A stretch of DNA of 11,821 bases from positions 1 to 11,821 of the forward strand of contig JAFQKZ010000101.1 in the NCBI GenBank assembly GCA_017414725.1, written 5' to 3'. The position numbers were made by a program, and so were the translations under genes. The notes beneath the pieces were generated by a model that worked only from the letters and a program-made list of their open reading frames with translations, did no database searches and had not been told where the DNA came from. The DNA is from Clostridia bacterium (GTDB lineage: Bacteria; Bacillota; Clostridia; Oscillospirales; Acutalibacteraceae). This document shows positions 7,689 to 11,821 of the stretch, one piece after another (positions within the stretch are counted from its first letter, which is position 1; each line of letters opens with the position of its first letter).

Positions 7689-8450
7689 TTATTGATTTTG
7701 ATACTCCAAAGCTTTAGCAAAAAACGATTTTTTAGTCTTAATTTTCTCAGGTTTTACTTTTTTATTCTTATATTTTATCGCATAACTCGAGGCTTTCTTC
7801 AAATCATCGGAAATATATTCGCGAAAAACGTCCATATTTATATTATTCAAAATTACCATAGTTATAACACTACGAACGTCTAAAGAACCGTTTTCGTACA
7901 AATCATTAAACACTTTGCCTAGTTTTTTTAGAATACTAGTGTTTTTTTGTTCAATTTGCTCGTTAATTTTTGGCAAAATAATTTTTCGTGTAAAGTTTAC
8001 TGTACGAAAAGAAGTGTAAAATTCTTTCTCTTCCTGAATCTCAGATTTGATTTCCGGAAAAATTGTAGCCATTCTGTTAGCAAAAAACAAACCTGACACA
8101 TTTCTTTCATCATTATTTTTCTTTGCACTTTTTTTAAAATTAGATTTATTTTTTACTTCAGAATTATTAACGCTCTCTATAAAATCTGTTGAAATTATAT
8201 TAATATCTTTTTGAGTGATTTTGTCTTCTTCAAACAACCAGGAAGATAAAATTTTAAAATCTTGTTTGTTTTCAATATTATTATATTTCTTTAATAGTAT
8301 TTTTTGGTCTTTTTTAACAATTTCGTAAAACTCTTTTTGATTATCAAAACAACAAAAATTTTCGGTATCTGTATCTGTTGTTGTGAAGCCTGTCATTTTT
8401 TCGGAATTTAGTATGCATTTGCAAATTGTGTCAAAACTATTTTTATCCAA
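7689..8450 (-). CDS. Hypothetical lysine-rich protein, first gene of the murG operon
   Basis: 253 residues; I do not recognise the family. It starts at TTG with AGGAG 9 bases upstream, just behind a strong promoter. No signal peptide or membrane segment is seen. The N-terminal 35 residues carry four cysteines (Cys10, Cys12 as CxC; Cys33-Cys34 as CC). Residues about 40-95 look helical and charged. A low-complexity Lys/Asn/Ser linker covers about 96-118. A second helical region (about 125-225) contains FYTSFRTVNFTRKIILPKIN and LDVRSVITMVILNNINMDVF. The end is basic: KYKNKKVKPEKIKTKKSFF. The layout suggests a soluble two-part protein that may bind nucleic acid, ribosomes or another acidic partner, but that is a guess. 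Position gives little help, as it lies between divergent spoIVB and murG. Confidence 0.8.
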   Translation of the reverse strand: MDKNSFDTICKCILNSEKMTGFTTTDTDTENFCCFDNQKEFYEIVKKDQKILLKKYNNIENKQDFKILSSWLFEEDKITQKDINIISTDFIESVNNSEVKNKSNFKKSAKKNNDERNVSGLFFANRMATIFPEIKSEIQEEKEFYTSFRTVNFTRKIILPKINEQIEQKNTSILKKLGKVFNDLYENGSLDVRSVITMVILNNINMDVFREYISDDLKKASSYAIKYKNKKVKPEKIKTKKSFFAKALEYQNQ

Positions 8451-8482
8451 GTAATTCCACTCCTGAATTATTTAATCGTTTT

Positions 8483-8511
8483 ATTATAGGACTTTTTGTA
8501 AAAAATTTCAA
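8483..8511 (-). promoter_or_regulatory. Sigma-A-type promoter for the hypothetical-murG-scaffold-GGGtGRT operon
   Basis: On the minus strand, TTGAAA (8506-8511) and a perfect TATAAT (8483-8488) are separated by exactly 17 bases. Transcription would begin near 8476, about 25 bases before the TTG start and just upstream of its AGGAG. No other good promoter is seen before murG, the scaffold gene or the GGGtGRT gene, so one transcript probably covers all four. Confidence 0.75.
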
Positions 8512-8537
8512 AAAATTAAAATAGAGGTGATGCTGTT

Positions 8538-9770
8538 ATGAAAAGTACAAAAAATAAAATTAGAATTATTGTATATTTGTTAATTATTTTAGGAATAATT
8601 TTGTATGTATTTACTAGTTTTATGTCAAAAAAATTACCGGACGTTTGCTATGTTATTAATAACGAACCACGTAATTTTTCTATGAATTTGTTCTCCGTGA
8701 CCGAAAAAAATTCTAGTAATCATAAATTGTGTGCCAATAATATCCAAAATAATAACGAAAAATACACTGCTACTTTGAAATTTTTGAATATCATACCTGT
8801 CAAAAATATCGAAGTAAATGTAATAGATCCGGTTTTTGTTAGCCCTTCGGGTACGCCGTTCGGCGTGAAAATTTATACTGTTGGAGCTCTAGTGATTAAT
8901 ACTTCGACTGTCAAGACTCAAAACGGTTTCGAAAAGCCTTGGGAAATCGCCGGTATTCTCAAAGGTGACGTGATTACTCAAGTTAATCAGGAAAAAATTT
9001 CTAATAATCAAGATCTTGAAAAAATTATCGAAAAATCTAACGGTCGTGATTTGAATCTTAAAATTTTGCGCGACAATCAGAAATTTGAAACTCGTATCAC
9101 ACCTGTGAAATCTATTGATGACAGTAAATATCATATTGGAATTTGGGTACGCGACAGTTCCGCCGGCATCGGAACCCTGACGTTTTATGAGAGAAAAAAT
9201 AATTTATTTGCCGGTCTTGGCCACGGAATTTGCGATATCGATACGCTCGAGATTTTGCCTGTTTCGCACGGTGATATAGTCGAAGCAAATATTACTGAGA
9301 TTATACCAGGTCGCAGGGGTGTTCCCGGCGAGCTTAAGGGCTGTTTTGTGAACTCTGAGCCTATCGGACAAATTAAAATTAATAACCAAACAGGTCTCTA
9401 TGGTGTTTTGAATAAATTTCCGGAAAATTCTGTAGAAATTCCTGTTGCAACTAAACAAAACGTTAAAAAAGGTCCTGCTCAGATTCTGGTTACTTTAGAT
9501 AATAACAAGCCTGAATTATATAATATTAATATCGATTCTGTTAACTATAATATAAATTCTCCAACTCAAAATATTAAATTCTCTGTTACCGATCCGAGAT
9601 TGTTAGAAAAAACAGGTGGTATTGTCCAGGGTATGAGCGGTAGTCCGATTATACAAAATAATTCTCTTATTGGCGCTGTTACGCATGTTTTTGTGAATAA
9701 CCCAACTAAGGGCTACGCGATTTTCGCTGAAACTATGCTCGTGAATTCAAATTCTTTGTTAAATATTTAA
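8538..9770 (+). CDS. spoIVB: SpoIVB serine peptidase (sporulation, S55 family)
   Basis: 410 residues, close to the usual length. In spore formers SpoIVB is made in the forespore, crosses into the intermembrane space, and cleaves SpoIVFA to release activation of sigma-K. A membrane anchor covers residues about 8-28. A PDZ domain follows at about 105-190 (PWEIAGILKGDVITQVN). The S55 peptidase domain begins with YHIGIWVRDSSAGIGTLTFY. The catalytic triad can be placed as His229 (GLGHGI), Asp352 (VTDPRLLEKTGG) and Ser367 (GMSGSP), with spacing matching the Bacillus triad; the conserved IGAVTHVFVNNPTKGYAIF follows. The ATG has a strong GAGGTGAT site. I found no clear sigma-F or sigma-G promoter in the 87-base divergent gap, so it may lie inside the upstream gene. 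spo0A, its usual neighbour in Clostridia and Bacillus, is absent. Confidence 0.97.
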   Translation: MKSTKNKIRIIVYLLIILGIILYVFTSFMSKKLPDVCYVINNEPRNFSMNLFSVTEKNSSNHKLCANNIQNNNEKYTATLKFLNIIPVKNIEVNVIDPVFVSPSGTPFGVKIYTVGALVINTSTVKTQNGFEKPWEIAGILKGDVITQVNQEKISNNQDLEKIIEKSNGRDLNLKILRDNQKFETRITPVKSIDDSKYHIGIWVRDSSAGIGTLTFYERKNNLFAGLGHGICDIDTLEILPVSHGDIVEANITEIIPGRRGVPGELKGCFVNSEPIGQIKINNQTGLYGVLNKFPENSVEIPVATKQNVKKGPAQILVTLDNNKPELYNINIDSVNYNINSPTQNIKFSVTDPRLLEKTGGIVQGMSGSPIIQNNSLIGAVTHVFVNNPTKGYAIFAETMLVNSNSLLNI

Positions 9771-9825
9771 TATTATTTTGTTTTCCTATATCATAGCATT
9801 ATATATTTTTTAAGGAGATTAGCTT

Positions 9826-9864
9826 TTGAGTAAAATAACTAAATTACTGGATATTGTAGTCTGA
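9826..9864 (+). CDS. Possible 12-codon leader peptide upstream of the GNAT gene
   Basis: AAGGAG at 9812-9817 stands 8 bases before TTG, which opens a short frame coding MSKITKLLDIVV and ending at TGA (9862-9864). The initiation signal is as good as that of real genes in the window, which is unusual for chance. The stop falls 3 bases before a perfect 10-bp hairpin. The same frame stays open after the TGA for 23 further codons (TGGFAYTVYLQ...) up to TGA 9934-9936. It is therefore either a true leader peptide or a small or decayed gene with an in-frame stop. Nothing in it matches the start of Spo0A. Confidence 0.35.
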   Translation: MSKITKLLDIVV

Positions 9865-9867
9865 ACG

Positions 9868-9926
9868 GGAGGTTTTGCATACACAGTATATTTACAAAAC
9901 CTCCAAACAATCATGTTAATAGGAGG
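9868..9926 (+). promoter_or_regulatory. Attenuator-like hairpin between leader ORF and GNAT gene
   Basis: Arms GGAGGTTTTG (9868-9877) and CAAAACCTCC (9895-9904) form a perfect 10-bp stem with a 17-base loop that can add an inner ATAC/GTAT pairing (9879-9882 with 9886-9889). No T-run follows on either strand, so it is not a plain intrinsic terminator. The CCTCC of the right arm (9900-9904) could instead pair with the GGAGG (9922-9926) that is the Shine-Dalgarno site of the GNAT gene. The two foldings exclude each other. The first leaves the site free, and the second hides it if the left arm is blocked, for example by a ribosome on the leader. The hairpin is seen; the switching is inferred. Confidence 0.5.
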
Positions 9927-9932
9927 AAAATT

Positions 9933-10562
9933 GTGACAAAAAATAACTATATTATTCGTTCAGAAAGAAAAAACGAATATTATGAAGTCGAAAATTTAGT
10001 AAGAGAAACTTTTTGGAATGTATATCGACCAGGTTGCTTAGAGCATTACGTTTTACATAAGCTTAGGAATAACTCTGATTTTATTCCGGAATTGGATTTG
10101 GTTATGGAAAAAGAAAATGGAGAAATAATTGGACAAAGCGTATCTGTACGTGCAATTATTAAGTCCGATAATGGAAAACATATCCCTGTTATAACCATAG
10201 GCCCTATTTGTATTCGTAGTGAATATCAAAGAAATGGGCTTGGGAAAATTTTATTAGACTATTCTTTAAAAAAAGCAAAAGAATTTGGTTATGGGGCAGT
10301 ATGCCTTGAGGGAGATATTAATTTTTATGGTAATAGTGGGTTCACATATGCCAGCAATTATGGCATTCGATACCACGGGCTACCGGATGAAGCGGATTCT
10401 TCTTTTTTTCTGTGCAAAGAATTAATATCAGGTTACTTTGACGGAGTTACAGGAGAATACAGTACTCCACAAGGATATTTTGTAGATGATTCAGAAGTCG
10501 AGATTTTTGATCAAAAGTTCCGCCAAAAAATAAAGAAAAAAATTCCCGGTCAGATTTTCTAA
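9933..10562 (+). CDS. GNAT family N-acetyltransferase, YhbS-like
   Basis: 209 residues. It transfers an acetyl group from acetyl-CoA to an amine; the substrate is unknown. N-terminal IIRSERKNEYYEVENLVRETF is the usual first strand and helix of the COG3153 (YhbS-like) group. The central beta strands run to VITIGPICIRSEYQRNGLGKILL, with the acetyl-CoA loop Q99-R-N-G-L-G104. GAVCLEGDINFYGNSGF follows, also typical of the group. The start is GTG with AGGAGG 6 bases upstream; an earlier in-frame start is not supported. The Shine-Dalgarno site can be drawn into an alternative hairpin with the leader region, so translation may be controlled. A hairpin terminator begins 10 bases after the stop. It is probably a single-gene unit or read from spoIVB, since no terminator lies between. 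Confidence 0.9.
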   Translation: MTKNNYIIRSERKNEYYEVENLVRETFWNVYRPGCLEHYVLHKLRNNSDFIPELDLVMEKENGEIIGQSVSVRAIIKSDNGKHIPVITIGPICIRSEYQRNGLGKILLDYSLKKAKEFGYGAVCLEGDINFYGNSGFTYASNYGIRYHGLPDEADSSFFLCKELISGYFDGVTGEYSTPQGYFVDDSEVEIFDQKFRQKIKKKIPGQIF

Positions 10563-10572
10563 AAAACCAATT

Positions 10573-10604
10573 AAAAGCATCGTGTTAAAAAACATGATGC
10601 TTTT
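10573..10604. terminator. Bidirectional hairpin terminator between GNAT gene and queH
   Basis: AAAAGCATCGTGTT (10573-10586) pairs with AACATGATGCTTTT (10591-10604) over 14 positions with one G-T pair and an AAAA loop. The A/T flanks of the stem give a short T-run on both strands. It lies between the stop codons of two convergent genes, 10 bases after the GNAT stop and 1 base before the queH stop, and can serve both. Confidence 0.85.
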
Positions 10605-10605
10605 A

Positions 10606-11166
10606 TTAATACTTAAATTTGTTTTTATTATATCTTTCTTCTTCACTAAATATACAACCGCAATACTTCTGCATGTATATATTCTTTTCACGTGCTTTTT
10701 GCTGACCTTCGCGAAAATACGGTCTGAAATCATAATAAAAAAATTTTATATTATATTTTTGTGATAAATCTTCGCAAGTTTTTTTAATAAATTCGTGATC
10801 TTGATAGGGGCTAATAAGTAAGCTTGTTGAAAAATATTCGTAATTATATTCTTTTGCATATAGTACAGTATTTTCTAATCGAATTTTATAACACTCAACA
10901 CATCTTTTTTTAAACTCAAAATCCGGAGAAATTTTTAATATAAACTCGCGAAGTCCGTAATTGTCATTAACTATATAGTCAATATTTTGTTCTTTTGCTA
11001 ATTTTATTAAATTTGTCTTTCGAGAATTATATTCAGTCCACGGATGAATATTGGGATTAAACCAGTATAATACAAAATCTATATTATTTTCTTGCAAAAT
11101 TTCTGTACACTTTAATACGCATGGCGCACAGCACGTATGTAATAACAACTTATGATTGGATTCCAT
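10606..11166 (-). CDS. queH: Epoxyqueuosine reductase QueH (DUF208)
   Basis: 186 residues, the normal size for stand-alone QueH. It reduces epoxyqueuosine to queuosine in the anticodon wobble position of certain tRNAs, replacing cobalamin-dependent QueG. The family cysteines are all present: HTCCAPC (Cys12, Cys13, Cys16), KRCVECYKIRL (Cys89, Cys92) and KYCGC (Cys169, Cys171). They bind an iron-sulfur cluster and a metal centre. YWFNPNIHPWTEYNSRK and FSTSLLISPYQDHEFI are also typical. The ATG has AGGA 8 bases upstream, a modest site. It lies 76 bases downstream of tRNA-Ser on the same strand with only a weak AT hairpin between, so partial co-transcription is possible. No other queuosine gene is in the window. 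Confidence 0.95.
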   Translation of the reverse strand: MESNHKLLLHTCCAPCVLKCTEILQENNIDFVLYWFNPNIHPWTEYNSRKTNLIKLAKEQNIDYIVNDNYGLREFILKISPDFEFKKRCVECYKIRLENTVLYAKEYNYEYFSTSLLISPYQDHEFIKKTCEDLSQKYNIKFFYYDFRPYFREGQQKAREKNIYMQKYCGCIFSEEERYNKNKFKY

Positions 11167-11242
11167 TTCAACATTCCTATAATGAAATTTGCATTATTAT
11201 TTTGGTTTTACGAAAACAAAATATAAAAACTGAGTTATTGTG

Positions 11243-11332
11243 TGGCGGAGAGAGAGGGATTCGAACCCTCGGCCCCATTACGGAGTCACCAGTTTTCAAG
11301 ACTGGCTCCTTAAACCACTCGGACACCTCTCC
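11243..11332 (-). tRNA. tRNA-Ser (anticodon UGA)
   Basis: 90 bases including encoded CCA. The acceptor arm GGAGAGG pairs with TCTCTCC (one G-T pair). Anticodon stem CCAGT/ACTGG encloses loop CTTGAAA, with TGA at 11296-11298. A long class II variable arm holds CTCC/GGGG. T-arm GAGGG-TTCGAAT-CCCTC follows, then discriminator G and CCA. It reads UCN codons. Short frames crossing it on the plus strand are artefacts. Confidence 0.98.
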
Positions 11333-11341
11333 AATGATTTT

Positions 11342-11370
11342 AGTATAATAAATCTTGTAAAAAAAATCAA
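11342..11370 (-). promoter_or_regulatory. Sigma-A-type promoter of tRNA-Ser
   Basis: On the minus strand TTGATT (11365-11370) and TATACT (11342-11347) are 17 bases apart. The -10 box ends 9 bases before the first base of the mature tRNA, so transcription would start a few bases ahead of it. The composition changes from AT-rich to purine/G-rich shortly upstream, near 11380, where the mobile-element flank seems to begin. Confidence 0.7.
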
Positions 11371-11540
11371 ATATTTGTTCGGAGCGGAGAATCCCAAGAG
11401 AGTTGACAAGGTGGGAGCGAGGTAGAAATGAAGAAAGAGCAAGATGATGTTTAAGATTCGTAGAGCCTCAAGTAAATTGAGAGGAGAGATGTAGGTAGAA
11501 GGTATAGAAATAAAAGAGGGAAAGAAATAAAATAAAGAGT
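11371..11540 (+). other. Purine-rich non-coding flank, probably the left end of an insertion sequence
   Basis: From about 11380 to the transposase start the plus strand is roughly three quarters A+G, unlike the preceding AT-balanced DNA. No gene is supported; the longest starts give only 8- and 16-codon frames. A perfect TTGACA at 11403-11408 has no matching -10 box at a proper distance. A short CTCAA-GTAAA-TTGAG hairpin lies at 11467-11481. The exact element end, terminal inverted repeat and target duplication cannot be set because the other end is outside the window. Confidence 0.45.
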
Positions 11541-11821
11541 ATGAAAATAAAATGTGAAAGATATGGCCAAGAAGAAGGCCAAATAAAAAACGGCAAAACA
11601 AAAGCCGGAAGCCAAAGATATATGTGTAACCACTGCGGAAAAACATATACTCCCATAAAAAAAGAGAGGATGTATCCGGAAGAGCTAAAAGACCGTGCAA
11701 TAGAACTGTATATAGAAGGAAATAGTGGAAGAACTGTAGGACGATTGCTGAAAATAAGCAAAAATATGTGTTTGAGGTGGATACGGCAAAAAGCTAAAAA
11801 AATAAAACCAAAAGATAGAAG
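11541..11821 (+). CDS. IS1-like transposase, N-terminal part (runs off the window)
   Basis: ATG at 11541 opens a frame of 93 codons that continues past the window end. Residues 1-38 match the zinc-ribbon start of IS1-type (InsA) transposases: NGKTKAGSQRYMCNHCGKTYTP, with Cys29 and Cys32 as the second metal pair. Residues 47-85 are a helix-turn-helix, LKDRAIELYIEGNSGRTVGRLLKIS then LRWIRQKAKK, which binds the element ends. The first metal pair is damaged: Cys5 is present, but the position three residues on, normally Cys, is Tyr8 (TAT, one base from TGT). The Shine-Dalgarno site is weak. The catalytic domain, if present, is outside the window. Other zinc-ribbon transposase families remain possible. 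Confidence 0.75.
   Translation, partial: MKIKCERYGQEEGQIKNGKTKAGSQRYMCNHCGKTYTPIKKERMYPEELKDRAIELYIEGNSGRTVGRLLKISKNMCLRWIRQKAKKIKPKDR

Noticed and set aside
8395..8537. Sigma-G/sigma-F promoter for spoIVB
   Set aside because: I looked for GHATR-N18-CATWHTA-like and sigma-F-like pairs in this stretch and found no acceptable match.
9778..9807. Possible promoter TTGTTT with TATATA/TATATT before the leader ORF
   Set aside because: Spacing is 16 or 18 with a poor -35, and transcription would begin at or inside the leader's Shine-Dalgarno site.
9868..9904. Bacterial SECIS element or intrinsic terminator
   Set aside because: No T-run follows for termination, and the loop lacks the expected apical GU/GG features; kept only as an attenuator-like hairpin.
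11200..11222. AT-rich hairpin between tRNA-Ser and queH as a terminator
   Set aside because: The stem is nearly all A-T with a bulge and no G+C core, too weak to call.
11121..11425. Short plus-strand frames containing GGERGIRTLGP-like sequence
   Set aside because: They are the well-known false translations of the strand opposite a tRNA-Ser gene.
11296..11761. Minus-strand hydrophobic Phe/Leu/Ser-rich frames across the insertion-sequence flank
   Set aside because: They mirror the purine-rich plus strand; the plus-strand transposase frame has recognisable zinc-ribbon and HTH motifs.

Overview
The window is AT-rich DNA (about 30% G+C by eye) with Firmicutes-type Shine-Dalgarno sites. It carries a forespore signalling protease (SpoIVB), lipid II synthase MurG, a QueH-type epoxyqueuosine reductase, and a NifU-like scaffold next to a GGGtGRT protein. 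Together these point to an anaerobic, spore-forming-lineage member of the Clostridia, perhaps an uncultured Oscillospirales-type bacterium; the species cannot be told. TGA is used as an ordinary stop. TTG and GTG starts occur, each behind a good Shine-Dalgarno site.

Layout. (1) 1-4770, plus strand: the acidic end of an unseen gene; an unrecognised protein with a carboxypeptidase-regulatory-like N-terminus and a 170-residue tract of Glu/Asp hexads; then the common Firmicutes pair comEC-holA. (2) 4767-8450, minus strand: a four-gene operon (unknown 253-residue protein, murG, NifU-like scaffold, GGGtGRT protein) behind a good sigma-A-type promoter at 8483-8511. Its last stop codon overlaps that of holA. 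(3) 8538-9770, plus strand: spoIVB, divergent from that operon. (4) 9771-10562: an untranslated region with a possible 12-codon leader peptide and a perfect 10-bp hairpin ahead of a GNAT acetyltransferase gene, closed by a hairpin shared with queH. (5) 10606-11370, minus strand: queH and tRNA-Ser(UGA) with its own promoter. (6) 11371-11821: a purine-rich flank and the start of an IS1-like transposase cut by the window end.

Most genes are housekeeping: DNA uptake, clamp loading, peptidoglycan synthesis, sporulation signalling and tRNA modification. The less ordinary items are the acidic hexad-repeat protein, a ComEC whose C-terminal hydrolase domain has lost its metal ligands, the NifU-like/GGGtGRT pair with a base composition unlike its surroundings, and an attenuator-like leader in front of the acetyltransferase. 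The leader is the best candidate for an undescribed regulatory element. No phage, CRISPR array or complete mobile element is visible.
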